Below, in pieces: positions 32,951 to 41,798 of a stretch of DNA of 42,561 bases. Within the stretch, counting starts at the first letter, position 1, and every line of letters begins with the position of its first letter. The stretch is from Williamsia sp. 1138 (GTDB taxonomy: Bacteria > Actinomycetota > Actinomycetes > Mycobacteriales > Mycobacteriaceae). Under the pieces are notes generated by a model, which saw only the letters and a list, made by a program, of their open reading frames with translations, was not told the DNA's origin and made no database searches. The stretch is taken from the NCBI RefSeq assembly GCF_002095435.2, contig NZ_MJEJ02000018.1, positions 1-42,561 on the forward strand, in the 5' to 3' direction. The position numbers and the translations under genes were made by a program.

Positions 32951-35910
32951 ATCGAACCTCCTTGTGAAGCGGGATCGAGCAGTTCGGCCAGATGGACGGA
33001 CTGCACATCGGGAATGTTGTCGTCGGTGGCGGTGAGGTGCTGTACCGCCATGGCGCAGCTGAAACCGTCGGTGAGGACGGGGGTGTCGTCGCCGTGCTTG
33101 CGCAGCGCGGGGGCCAACGCCTGTTCGGAGACGTCCATGCTGACGTCGTAGTGACCTTTTTCGAATCCGAAATTACCTGCGACACCGCAGCATCCGTCCG
33201 CCTGGTGTACAGCGGTGGCGCCGAGTCGCTTCAGGACCGCAGGCTGGGTGGTCGGACCGAACGAGGCGTATTCGTGACAGTGGGTCTGCACCGTGACCTC
33301 GGCGGGCAACGGTACGGGGGGCGTCCAGCCGTCGTCGAGGAGATGTCCGACCTCGACGGCGAAGCTACGGACCCGCGCCGCGACCCGGCGGGCGGCATCG
33401 GTGTGCACGAGTTCGGGCAGGTCCTTGCGCAGGGCGGCGGCACAGCTGGGCTCGGGCACCACGATCGGGCGGTCGGTGCCGTCGTCGAGGGCAGCAGCCG
33501 TTCGGGCCAGCACCTTTCGGGCGTGCCCGAGTTGTCCCGTGGAGATCCAGGTGAGTCCACAGCACTGGTCGGCCTCGCAGCTGATCGTGCGCCCGGCGCT
33601 GCCGAGGACGTTGGCGGTGGCGGCTGCGACGTGCGGGCGGAACGCCTTGGTGAAGGAGTCGACGAAGAGCACGGTGTCGGCGGATGGGTCGGCATGCAGT
33701 CCGGCCATTCCGGCGCGGACCTGTTTGCGGCGGGCGAACGCGGGCATGGTGCGTCGCGGGTCGATCCCCCCGGCCTTGGCGGCCAGCGTCGACAATCTGC
33801 TGGACAACGTCTTGTTGATCAGCGGGGCCAGAGTGCCTGCGACGCTGAGCCAGGCGGGCATCCAGCCCAGCGAGTAGTGCGAGAGCGGGCGGAACCGGCC
33901 GCGGTAGTAGTTGGAGAAGAACTCCGACTTGTAGGTGGCCATGTCGACGCCCACCGGGCAATCGGTCGAACAGGCCTTACACGACAGGCACAGGTCGAGG
34001 GCTTCGCGCGAATCCTCGTCACGCCAGCCGGATTTGATGTCGGGTGCCGTGCGGACCATCTCCTGCAGCACGCGAGCGCGTCCACGGGTGGAGTCCTTTT
34101 CGTCCCGGGTCGCGCGATAGCTCGGGCACATGACCCCGCCGGCGTCGGAACGGCAACGTCCGACACCGATGCAGCCCTGCACGGCGTGGATGAAGGGGTC
34201 GAGGCCCGGTTGTCCATCGACGCCTATCCCTGGTGTTCCGAGGTCGAAGCTCGTCTGCCACTGCCGGTTCGGCACGTCCGCGAGCACCAGGTTCTCGTCC
34301 AGCGGATCGGGGTCGACGATGCTGCCCGGGTTGAGGATGCCGGCCGGGTCCCAGATCTTCTTGAAATCACCGAAGGCCGAGATCATTTGCGGTGAGTACA
34401 TCATCGGTAACAACTCCGACCGCGCGCGACCGTCGCCGTGCTCGCCCGACAACGAACCGCCGTGTTTGACCACCAGCGCGGCAGCGTCGGTGCAGAACCG
34501 GCGCATCACCGCCCGCCCTGCCGCGCTGCGCAGGTCGAATGTGATGCGCACGTGCATGCAGCCGGCACCGAAGTGGCCGTACATGACCCCGGTCAAGCCG
34601 TGCTGCTCGAGGAGTTCGGTGAAGCCTTCGAGGTAGTCGGCGAGGTTCTCCGGCGCGACCGCCGAGTCCTCCCAGCCGGGCCACGACTCGTAGGTGCCGC
34701 CGTGTCCGCCTTCTTCGGGTCTGATCTCTTCAGAGCTGACGAGTCGCGACGACAGCCCCGCCCCGTCTTCACGGACGCGCCACAGCGATACCCGTTGGGT
34801 GGGATCGGCAACGGTCCGCCCGTCGACGAGGCGGCCATTGGCACGGAGCTTTTCGAGGAGTTGTTCAGCTGCGAGTGCGGGATCGGCAGCACTCTCCTCG
34901 TCGAGGTCGATGTAGAGCCAGGCGTTGCCCTCGGGCAGACCAGCGACTGAATCATCGCCGCGCCGGGCTCGCATGGTCTGTACGATCCGTTCGTCGATGC
35001 CCTCGATGGCGGACGGGGCGAACTCCAGCAGGGTGGGGACGTCGCGCGCGGCGTCGACGACGTTGCGGTACCCGAGGCAGAGCAGCAAGGCACGGGTGGG
35101 GGCGGTGACGAGTCGGACCCTGGCGGAGACCACGATCGCGCAGGTGCCCTCGGTGCCCACCAGCGCACGGGCGACGTCGAAGCCGTTTTCGGGCAACAGC
35201 TTTTCGAGATGATATCCGGACACCTGACGCGGGATCTGCTCCATCTCGGTGCGCAGTGCGCCCATGTTCGCCGACGTGAGCCGGCGCATCGCCGCAGTCA
35301 GCTCTTCGGCCCGCGCGACGGCAGCACCGTCGGTCGGATCCGTGGCCACGAGTCCATCGCGGAGTGCGGTCAACCGCAGGCCTTCGGCGGTGACCAGATC
35401 GAGCGACTCGATGTGATCGGTGGTGCGGCCGTAGCGCACGGAGTGGTTGCCGCACGCGTCGTTGCCGATGGCGCCACCGAGGGTGGCGCGCGACTGACTC
35501 GAAGGGTCGGGTGCGAAGGTCAGCGCCCCACCGGTGGCGGCCCGCACCTGGCGCTGCAGTGTCGTCAAGACGATGCCCGACTGGGCCACTGCGGTTCCGC
35601 CCTCGGCATCGACCTCGAGCACTTTGTCCATGTATCGCGAGAAATCCAGCACGACCCCGGTGCCGATCGCGTTGCCACCCATACCGGTACCGCCGCCGCG
35701 GGCGGTCACGGTGAGACCGTTGCGGTGGCAGTAGGCGACGGCCGATGCCACGTCCTCATCGGTGCGCGGAAACACCACCACCAAGGGTGACAATCGGTAA
35801 TTCGATGCGTCGTAAGAGTATTCGGTGAGGCGACGCGTCGAGGCGTCGGCGCTCAGTCCGAGCGCCTGAAGATCTGCGCTGATGCGAGTCCCGGTAGGTG
35901 CGGGGTCCAT
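32947..35910 (-). CDS. FAD- and 4Fe-4S-containing 2-hydroxyacid dehydrogenase (YdiJ/GlcD-GlcF fusion type)
   Basis: A 987-residue fused enzyme. N-terminal FAD domain of the vanillyl-alcohol-oxidase fold (about 40-260, with RGGGTGMGGNAIGTG and NDACGNHSVRYG), GlcD-type C-terminal cap (about 260-540, SGEHGDGRAR near its end), ferredoxin-like segment with cysteines in CIGVGRCRSDAGGVMCP and CLSCKACSTDCPVG, then two CCG-type cysteine-rich repeats (DQCCGL and DGCCGVAG). This layout is that of YdiJ-like D-2-hydroxyglutarate or D-lactate dehydrogenases, which pass electrons to quinone. ATG at 35910, 8 bp after the aminotransferase stop, and it overlaps the aldehyde dehydrogenase by 4 bp. The substrate is a D-2-hydroxyacid by family. 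Confidence 0.88.
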   Translation of the reverse strand: MDPAPTGTRISADLQALGLSADASTRRLTEYSYDASNYRLSPLVVVFPRTDEDVASAVAYCHRNGLTVTARGGGTGMGGNAIGTGVVLDFSRYMDKVLEVDAEGGTAVAQSGIVLTTLQRQVRAATGGALTFAPDPSSQSRATLGGAIGNDACGNHSVRYGRTTDHIESLDLVTAEGLRLTALRDGLVATDPTDGAAVARAEELTAAMRRLTSANMGALRTEMEQIPRQVSGYHLEKLLPENGFDVARALVGTEGTCAIVVSARVRLVTAPTRALLLCLGYRNVVDAARDVPTLLEFAPSAIEGIDERIVQTMRARRGDDSVAGLPEGNAWLYIDLDEESAADPALAAEQLLEKLRANGRLVDGRTVADPTQRVSLWRVREDGAGLSSRLVSSEEIRPEEGGHGGTYESWPGWEDSAVAPENLADYLEGFTELLEQHGLTGVMYGHFGAGCMHVRITFDLRSAAGRAVMRRFCTDAAALVVKHGGSLSGEHGDGRARSELLPMMYSPQMISAFGDFKKIWDPAGILNPGSIVDPDPLDENLVLADVPNRQWQTSFDLGTPGIGVDGQPGLDPFIHAVQGCIGVGRCRSDAGGVMCPSYRATRDEKDSTRGRARVLQEMVRTAPDIKSGWRDEDSREALDLCLSCKACSTDCPVGVDMATYKSEFFSNYYRGRFRPLSHYSLGWMPAWLSVAGTLAPLINKTLSSRLSTLAAKAGGIDPRRTMPAFARRKQVRAGMAGLHADPSADTVLFVDSFTKAFRPHVAAATANVLGSAGRTISCEADQCCGLTWISTGQLGHARKVLARTAAALDDGTDRPIVVPEPSCAAALRKDLPELVHTDAARRVAARVRSFAVEVGHLLDDGWTPPVPLPAEVTVQTHCHEYASFGPTTQPAVLKRLGATAVHQADGCCGVAGNFGFEKGHYDVSMDVSEQALAPALRKHGDDTPVLTDGFSCAMAVQHLTATDDNIPDVQSVHLAELLDPASQGGSI

Positions 35911-35918
35911 GACCCCCG

Positions 35919-37181
35919 CTATCCGAGGGCCGCGGTCAACGCTGCTTCGAACCTGTTCAGTCCGGTGGCCATCTCTTCTTCGGTGACAACCAGCGCCGGG
36001 ATGAGTCGCACGACGTTACCCATCGGACCGCACGTGAGGGTGAGCAGCTTCTCCGGGATTGCCGCCTGCTGAACGGCCGCTGCTGCAACCGCATCGGGCT
36101 TGCCATCTCCGTCGACGAATTCGATGCCCGCCATCAGACCGAGGCCGCGGACGTTGCCGATCTGCGGGAACTTCGGTGCCAGTTCGGACAATCCGCGCAG
36201 CATCTGATCACCGCGGACCTGTGCGTTGTCGACGAGATTCTCTTCTTCGATGACCTTGAGGGTGGCGACACCGGCCGCAGCTGCGACCGCGTTGCCGCCG
36301 TATGTGCCGCCCTGGGATCCGGGCCAGGCCTTGGCCATCAACGAGGTCGGCGCGGCGATGGCGGAGATGGGAAAGCCTGAGGCGATGCCCTTGGCCGTGA
36401 TGAGGATGTCGGGGATCAAGCCCTCGGAATGCTGGTGTCCCCAGAACTTGCCGGTGCGCCCGACGCCCGCCTGCACCTCGTCGAGGATGAGGATGATGCC
36501 GTACTTGTCGGCACGCTCCCGGAGGCCCGCGAGGAACGCAGGGGGCGCGGGGATGTAGCCACCGTCGCCGAGCACCGGCTCGATCAGGAAGGCTGCGGTG
36601 TCGTTCGGCGCGACGCGGGAGGCGAACAGGTAGTCCAGCTCACGCAGCGCGAACTCGACCGCGGTCGCCTCGTCCCAGCCGTAGCGGTACGCATATGGGA
36701 ACGGCGCCATGTGGACGCCACCCATGAGGGGCGAGAAGCCTGCCGAGAACTTGGTGCCTGCGGTCGTCAGGGTCGCAGCGGCGACGGTCCGGCCGTGGAA
36801 CCCGCCCTGGAAGACGACGATGTTGGGGCGCTCGGTGGCCATCCGGGCGAGACGAACCGACGCTTCGACGGCCTCGGATCCCGAGTTGGCGTAGAACACC
36901 GAGTCGAGGCCGGTCGGCAGATGCTCGCCGAGTTTGTCCGTGAGTTCGAGCAGCGGCTTGTGCATCACCGTCGTGTACTGCGCGTGGATGATCTTTCCGC
37001 ACTGCTCCTGCGCGGCTGCGACCACCTTGGGATGGCAGTGGCCGGTGCTGGTGACACCGATACCGGTGGTGAAGTCGAGGTAGTCGACGCCATCGGTGCC
37101 ATGGATCCACGATCCTTTGGCGTGATCGACCACCACCGGAGTGGCTTGTTTGAGGACAGGGCTCAGGGTGGCGGAACTCAT
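35919..37181 (-). CDS. Class III PLP aminotransferase (GabT/DoeD-like)
   Basis: A 420-residue omega-aminotransferase. PLP lysine K264 in ITAKGIASGFPIS, cofactor Asp234 in LILDEVQAGVGRTG, and the NSGSEAVEASVRLAR phosphate-binding stretch near residue 99. The family moves terminal amino groups from 4-aminobutyrate, ornithine or diaminobutyrate to 2-oxoglutarate. It heads the six-gene minus-strand operon; its promoter region contains the GntR-type operator, and the -35 TTGACA lies inside that operator. In ectoine degradation DoeD of this class turns diaminobutyrate into aspartate semialdehyde. GabT is the alternative annotation. Confidence 0.92.
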   Translation of the reverse strand: MSSATLSPVLKQATPVVVDHAKGSWIHGTDGVDYLDFTTGIGVTSTGHCHPKVVAAAQEQCGKIIHAQYTTVMHKPLLELTDKLGEHLPTGLDSVFYANSGSEAVEASVRLARMATERPNIVVFQGGFHGRTVAAATLTTAGTKFSAGFSPLMGGVHMAPFPYAYRYGWDEATAVEFALRELDYLFASRVAPNDTAAFLIEPVLGDGGYIPAPPAFLAGLRERADKYGIILILDEVQAGVGRTGKFWGHQHSEGLIPDILITAKGIASGFPISAIAAPTSLMAKAWPGSQGGTYGGNAVAAAAGVATLKVIEEENLVDNAQVRGDQMLRGLSELAPKFPQIGNVRGLGLMAGIEFVDGDGKPDAVAAAAVQQAAIPEKLLTLTCGPMGNVVRLIPALVVTEEEMATGLNRFEAALTAALG

Positions 37182-37208
37182 GGGTACACCGTGACTGCCG
37201 ATTGCACG

Positions 37209-37220
37209 ATTGTCAACAAT
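37209..37220. promoter_or_regulatory. GntR-type operator, copy 2 (aminotransferase operon / D-2-hydroxyacid dehydrogenase)
   Basis: ATTGT-CA-ACAAT, identical to 20547-20558. On the minus strand it contains TTGACA, a consensus -35, 28-39 bp upstream of the aminotransferase ATG; a bound repressor would cover the promoter. On the other side it is 50 bp from the D-2-hydroxyacid dehydrogenase start. Confidence 0.68.
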
Positions 37221-37269
37221 TAGACAGTCGCCGCGGGATGGTCAGGGCGGCTGCCCTACCGTGGGGCGC

Positions 37270-38274
37270 ATGGGAACTGCGAACACGAAGCCGAATGTGG
37301 TGATCCTGGGGCGCGACGGGCTCGAGAACCCAGGCAATCTGGAGCAGATCAGGGAGGTGGCGAACGTCCGGCTCGCCACCACCGCCGACCTCGGCGACGC
37401 GTTGGGAGCAGCAGGCGGCGCCGACGTCCTGATGCTGTGGGACTTCTTCTCCGCAGCGCTGCGGGACAACTGGGCGCAGGCGCAGGGGCTGCGGTGGGTG
37501 CATGTGTGCGCCGCCGGTGTCGACGCCATGATGTTCGACGAACTGCGGGCGTCACAGATCACGATCACCAATGCCCACGGGGTCTTCGACGGGCCGATCG
37601 CGGAGTTCGTCCTCGGCTCGATCATCGCCCAGGACAAACAGTTCCACCTGTCGAAGAGGTACCAGCAGATCAAGCACTGGGAACGGCGCGACACGATCCG
37701 CACCGCGGGACGCAGTGCCCTCGTGATCGGGACCGGTGGGATCGGCAGGGCGGTCGCGCGTCTGCTCAGGGCCGCGGGGCTCGAGGTCACCGGCGCGGGC
37801 CGGATCGCGCGGACCGAGGACCCGGACTTCGGAACAGTCCTGCGGACCGACGAGTTGGCCGGGTACGCAGGCGACTTCGACAACATCGTGACCATCGCGC
37901 CCCTGACCGAACAGACGGCGCAGATGATCGATGCAGACGTGCTGACGGCGATGAAGCCGTCGGCCCACCTGATCAACGTCGGCCGCGGGCAGCTGATCGA
38001 CGAGAAGGCGCTGATCGTCGCATTGCGCGAGGGCCAGATCGCGGCGGCGAGCCTCGACGTCTTCGAGACAGAACCCCTGGCGGCCGACAACCCCTTGTGG
38101 GACATGGAGAACGTGCACATCTCTGCCCATATGAGTGGCGACGTGGTGGGCTGGCGTGATGAACTTGCGCAGCTGTTTCTGACAAACCTGCAGCGCTACG
38201 CGGCGTCCGAGCCGCTCGCCAACGAGGTGGACAAAGAAGCGGGCTACGTAAGGGTGAGGCCCGCCCAGCACTGA
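37270..38274 (+). CDS. D-isomer-specific 2-hydroxyacid dehydrogenase
   Basis: A 334-residue NAD(P)-dependent enzyme interconverting a D-2-hydroxyacid and a 2-oxoacid. The Rossmann motif GTGGIGRAVARLL is followed by the catalytic set: Arg in NVGRGQLID, Glu in FETEPL and His in ISAHMSG. The N-terminal catalytic lobe is short but complete. The ATG at 37270 is chosen; TACCGT (37257-37262) lies 7 bases upstream and suggests a leaderless transcript, while a frame from 37210 would run through the operator. It is divergent from the aminotransferase operon, whose FAD/Fe-S dehydrogenase also acts on D-2-hydroxyacids, so the two may share a substrate pool. Confidence 0.9.
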   Translation: MGTANTKPNVVILGRDGLENPGNLEQIREVANVRLATTADLGDALGAAGGADVLMLWDFFSAALRDNWAQAQGLRWVHVCAAGVDAMMFDELRASQITITNAHGVFDGPIAEFVLGSIIAQDKQFHLSKRYQQIKHWERRDTIRTAGRSALVIGTGGIGRAVARLLRAAGLEVTGAGRIARTEDPDFGTVLRTDELAGYAGDFDNIVTIAPLTEQTAQMIDADVLTAMKPSAHLINVGRGQLIDEKALIVALREGQIAAASLDVFETEPLAADNPLWDMENVHISAHMSGDVVGWRDELAQLFLTNLQRYAASEPLANEVDKEAGYVRVRPAQH

Positions 38275-38333
38275 AAACGCGGGTGGTGACGCACCCGTGA
38301 ACCCGGGTCACGCCCCGATGAACTGAGGTCGCG

Positions 38334-39713
38334 ATGGGCACGCCAGACAGGGTGCTCGTCGCCGCCACATCCTCGATGGCCCTGCTCGTGCTGGACTCGA
38401 GCATCGTCGGGGTGATGCTGCCCAGCATGCGGCACGACCTGTCGTTCGGGACCGCGACCGCGAACTGGGTGGTGTCGTCGTACCTCTTGACGCTCGCTGT
38501 ACTGCTCCCGGTCGGCGGTCGGATCTCCGACTCCATCGGAGCGCCACGGGCATTCATGGCCGGGGCCGGTGGTTTCGCCCTGGCGTCCCTGCTGATCGGG
38601 GTGTCGCAGGGACCGATCGAACTGCTGGTGGGGCGCGCGGCGGCCGGCGCCGCGGCCGCGGTGATGATGCCCGCCACCCTTGCGCTGATCTTCGACGCGT
38701 ATCCCGAGGACGGTCGGGCCAAGGCGATGTCGATCTACGCAGGTGCAGGTCAGGCGTTCGCGACCGTGGGACCGGCTTTCGGTGGCCTGTGCGCGGAGTT
38801 CGCCTCCTGGAGAGTGGGATTTCTGGTGAACGTACCGATCGGGGTCCTGGCCATCGCGCTGTTGCTCTCGGCTACGCGGTCGAGCTCTGTCTCCAGCACA
38901 CCGTCGATGGCGCAAAGCCGTTCGACAACAGTCGATCTCTACGGACTGCTGACCCTGACCGCGGGTTTGTTCGGCATCTCCTTCGGCCTGATGCAACTGC
39001 CGGCCTGGGGTGCGGGATCGGCAGCGGTACTGCATGCGCTGCTCCTGGGGGTGGTGAGTGCGGGGCTGTTCGTCCGGCACTGCTGGACCCGCGCCGACGG
39101 CCTTCTGGACCTGCGACTCTTTTCGGACCGTGTCTTCGGTGGCAGCACCGTCGTCCTCGCCGCCCTCGGTTTCGCGATGACCGTCACCACGATCTACACA
39201 GCGGTGGTCCTGCAAACCACGCTCGACCTCTCACCCGCGGCGGCCGGGATCGCACTCCTGCCGCTGGTGGTCCCGCTGCTGATCGCAACCCGATGGGCCG
39301 GCACCAGGTACAACGAGGTCGGACCACGGGCCCTGGGTGTCGCGGGGTCGGCCGCACTGGGCGTCGGCAGTCTGGTGATCGCGCTGGGTCTGGGAACGTC
39401 GACGCTCTGGGTGTTGTGCCTCGGATTGATTCCCTCCGGCGTCGGCATCGGGCTGCTGATGAGCCCGATGACCACGTCCGCCCTCGCGACCGTCCCTGCA
39501 TCGCTGCGTGGTCAGGGTTCGGGCATCACCTCGACGTCGCGTCAGCTCGGCGGCATCCTCGGTATCGCCGTGTTCGGGATCGCCGCATCGGCTTTCTCCC
39601 ATCACGACAGCACACATACGGCGAACGCCGCGGGATTCGTGCTGACGGCCGCGCTGATGGCCGCCGCCGCCGTGGTCGCGGCATTCACCCTGGGGCCGAA
39701 ATTGACCGTCTAG
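38334..39713 (+). CDS. DHA2-family MFS transporter
   Basis: A 459-residue inner-membrane transporter with about 14 hydrophobic segments. Motif D1 is LVLDSSIVGVMLPSM; loop 2-3 reads GGRISDSIGAPRAF, a degenerate motif A in which the Arg-rich part is reduced; the central NVPIGVLAIALLL segment fits the family. Drug or metabolite export is expected. ATG at 38334 with TGAGG 6 bases upstream, 59 bp after the dehydrogenase; a small GGGTG/CACCC hairpin in the gap may weakly separate them. No adjacent regulator. It is unrelated in sequence detail to the 5009-6550 pump beyond the family. Confidence 0.88.
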   Translation: MGTPDRVLVAATSSMALLVLDSSIVGVMLPSMRHDLSFGTATANWVVSSYLLTLAVLLPVGGRISDSIGAPRAFMAGAGGFALASLLIGVSQGPIELLVGRAAAGAAAAVMMPATLALIFDAYPEDGRAKAMSIYAGAGQAFATVGPAFGGLCAEFASWRVGFLVNVPIGVLAIALLLSATRSSSVSSTPSMAQSRSTTVDLYGLLTLTAGLFGISFGLMQLPAWGAGSAAVLHALLLGVVSAGLFVRHCWTRADGLLDLRLFSDRVFGGSTVVLAALGFAMTVTTIYTAVVLQTTLDLSPAAAGIALLPLVVPLLIATRWAGTRYNEVGPRALGVAGSAALGVGSLVIALGLGTSTLWVLCLGLIPSGVGIGLLMSPMTTSALATVPASLRGQGSGITSTSRQLGGILGIAVFGIAASAFSHHDSTHTANAAGFVLTAALMAAAAVVAAFTLGPKLTV

Positions 39714-39793
39714 ATCACGGCGACTGCCGAGTCGGTCAGCATGTCCGGTCCGGGCCCGCGGCTATTCACAGACGTATCTCAGACTTGGCTTCT

Positions 39794-40291
39794 ATGTTCG
39801 GACTCGTGTCTGAATCTCAACCGCGTTCGACGAGGGTCGTGACGTTGTTGTGTGTCGCCGGACTGGCCGTGGCCGGCGTGGCTCTCGGTTACTGCATTCA
39901 TCTGGGAGCGCAGCGCAGCGACTCCGACCGGGCGTCGACCCAGATCCAATACGTGAGCCCGACCGAGGTGGCTCCGAACAAGGCGGGCCTGTCCGCAGTC
40001 GGGCCGTCGGACGAGGCGGTACCGGAAGACCTCGACACCGAGCGGTCGAAGGTGGTGTTGTGCACCATCGACAAGATCGACCCCGGCTCGCTGTCGGTGC
40101 ACACCGCGGACGGACGCAAACACCACTTGATCCTCAGCCCCGACACCCATGTGCAGTCCACCCGGGGCGACACGGTCGATGTTCTCGACGTCGGTGACCT
40201 GGTGGTCGTGAGGGTGGTCAAATCGAACGGCGAAACAACCGCTGACCTCATCGTCGACGGCAGAGTCTCTGGCTCGATCCCGGAGAATTAG
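39794..40291 (+). CDS. Single-pass membrane-anchored protein with DUF5666-like domain
   Basis: A 165-residue protein. One membrane segment near the N-terminus (about 14-33, VVTLLCVAGLAVAGVALGYC) precedes an extracytoplasmic Ser/Pro/Asp-rich linker and a C-terminal beta domain (about 87-160). That domain shows the pattern I-x-x-I-x-x-x-S-L-S-V-H-T-x-D-G and VGDLVVVRVV, as in DUF5666-type proteins. Function unknown. ATG 39794 is taken, but TATGTT (39793-39798) lies 7 bases before a GTG at 39806, so a leaderless start there, four residues shorter, is equally likely. It stands alone between the DHA2 gene and the pyrE operon. Confidence 0.7.
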   Translation: MFGLVSESQPRSTRVVTLLCVAGLAVAGVALGYCIHLGAQRSDSDRASTQIQYVSPTEVAPNKAGLSAVGPSDEAVPEDLDTERSKVVLCTIDKIDPGSLSVHTADGRKHHLILSPDTHVQSTRGDTVDVLDVGDLVVVRVVKSNGETTADLIVDGRVSGSIPEN

Positions 40292-40395
40292 CTCCTCTGC
40301 CAGCAACGCTTTCAGACTGAGCGCGCGTCGCTCGAACAGGCGAAGCGTCGGCCGATCGATTCCGATTCGGACGTCCCACGGTAAGCTGACCGGTG

Positions 40396-41268
40396 ATGAC
40401 TGCCGTCTACTTCCTGATCGCCACTGTTGCGCTGGCCGGCGCCGTGGCGCTGCTCCTGCTCGATCGCAGGCGCACCACCGGCGTGCGCCGTGAGCGCGCC
40501 GTCTGGGGAGATCAACACGGGTTCAAGTACCGCGAGACCGATCCCGAACTGAAGTCGGAGTTCGGCCGCGCTGCGATGGACGTACCGGACCATGTTGCCG
40601 TGCAGGATCTGGCGTATGGCTCGTATTACGGCGAAGAGACGCTGGTCTTCGACCTCGCCGACACCGCGACCGTTGTCGCCATCCGCCGCACCACAGAGTC
40701 GAACGTGACGATCGATGTGCGGCACGAGAAGACCCTTGCCCCTTCTGAGGACGACGTCGAACTGCTCGGCGCGATGGGCAGACGCGTGATGTTCTCCAGT
40801 CATCTCGATGTGGCGCGGCGGGTGTGCGATCGACGCATGGTGGCGCTCGCGACGAACGCCCCCGACTACATCCAGATCCTGTGGAACGAGGGCGCCTGGT
40901 CGCTGGGGTCGATGCCGATCACCAATGATCCCGAACGCCTCGACACCGCCCTCGAAACCGTCCGGCGCTTCACCGATCTGCTCCGGGTGCTGCCGCCTGT
41001 CGTCGACCCGCAGAGCGCCCCTGATCCCCGCGATCCGTCGAGCCCGACAGGTCGCTCCCGGCGTGGTCTCGCCGAGCCCCGCACCGAGAACATCCGGCGT
41101 GAGGACCTACCGCAACGCGCGGCGCGGCCGGCCCCGCGGGACTCCGGCGCACACTCCCGTACTTCCGGTCCGATCCAGCGCAGCCCGGTGCCGCCGGTCG
41201 GTGGATCAGGACCGATTCCACGCCAGCCCGGTCCCCCGGGATCACGCCGAGCAGGAGGCCCTCAGTGA
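40396..41268 (+). CDS. Membrane-anchored protein upstream of pyrE (Rv0383c-like by position)
   Basis: A 290-residue actinobacterial protein. One N-terminal membrane segment (about 3-22) ends in DRRRTTG; the folded part (about 35-200) has no motif I recognise; the last 85 residues are Pro/Arg/Ser/Gly-rich and disordered. In M. tuberculosis a secreted or membrane protein (Rv0383c) lies between clpB and pyrE, and this is its positional match. TAAGCT (40382-40387) is a likely -10 and suggests a leaderless or very short leader; GTG 40393 is an alternative start. The stop overlaps the pyrE start by 4 bp. Function unknown. Confidence 0.8.
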   Translation: MTAVYFLIATVALAGAVALLLLDRRRTTGVRRERAVWGDQHGFKYRETDPELKSEFGRAAMDVPDHVAVQDLAYGSYYGEETLVFDLADTATVVAIRRTTESNVTIDVRHEKTLAPSEDDVELLGAMGRRVMFSSHLDVARRVCDRRMVALATNAPDYIQILWNEGAWSLGSMPITNDPERLDTALETVRRFTDLLRVLPPVVDPQSAPDPRDPSSPTGRSRRGLAEPRTENIRREDLPQRAARPAPRDSGAHSRTSGPIQRSPVPPVGGSGPIPRQPGPPGSRRAGGPQ

Positions 41269-41798
41269 GCGATCGTGACCGGTTGTCGGACTTGGTCAAA
41301 GAGCTCGCGGTGGTCCACGGGAAAGTCACCCTGTCGTCGGGCGCCGAGGCCGACTATTACGTCGACCTGCGTCGCGCGACCCTGCACCACGAGGCGTCGC
41401 CGCTGATCGGCCGGCTGCTGCGTGAGCTCACCGCCGACTGGGACTTCGAAGCGGTCGGTGGACTGACGTTGGGCGCCGACCCGGTGGCGACCGCGATCAT
41501 GCATTCGCCCGGGCGCCCGATCAACTCGTTCGTGGTGCGCAAAGCAGCGAAAGCGCATGGGATGCAACGCCAGATCGAGGGCCCCGACATCGTGGGCAAA
41601 CGAGTGCTGGTTGTCGAGGACACCACCACGACCGGTAATTCACCGCTGACCGCGGTGCGTGCGCTCCGCGATGCCGGCGCCATCGTGGTCGGGGTCGCGA
41701 CCGTCGTGGACCGGGCCACCGGTGCGGACGCCGTCATCGGTGCCGAGGGTGTCGAGTACCGATCGCTCCTGGGGCTGAGCGACATCGGCCTGAGCTGA
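41265..41798 (+). CDS. pyrE: Orotate phosphoribosyltransferase
   Basis: A 177-residue PRPP-dependent enzyme of pyrimidine synthesis, converting orotate and PRPP to OMP. The PRPP loop is VLVVEDTTTTGNS (starting about residue 114), and the KVTLSSGAEADYYVDLR N-terminal segment is typical of actinobacterial PyrE. GTG at 41265 overlaps the preceding gene by 4 bp (GTGA). The RNA methylase begins directly after its stop. The gene order upstream membrane protein - pyrE - SpoU is that of M. tuberculosis minus one small gene (Rv0381c). Confidence 0.95.
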   Translation: MSDRDRLSDLVKELAVVHGKVTLSSGAEADYYVDLRRATLHHEASPLIGRLLRELTADWDFEAVGGLTLGADPVATAIMHSPGRPINSFVVRKAAKAHGMQRQIEGPDIVGKRVLVVEDTTTTGNSPLTAVRALRDAGAIVVGVATVVDRATGADAVIGAEGVEYRSLLGLSDIGLS

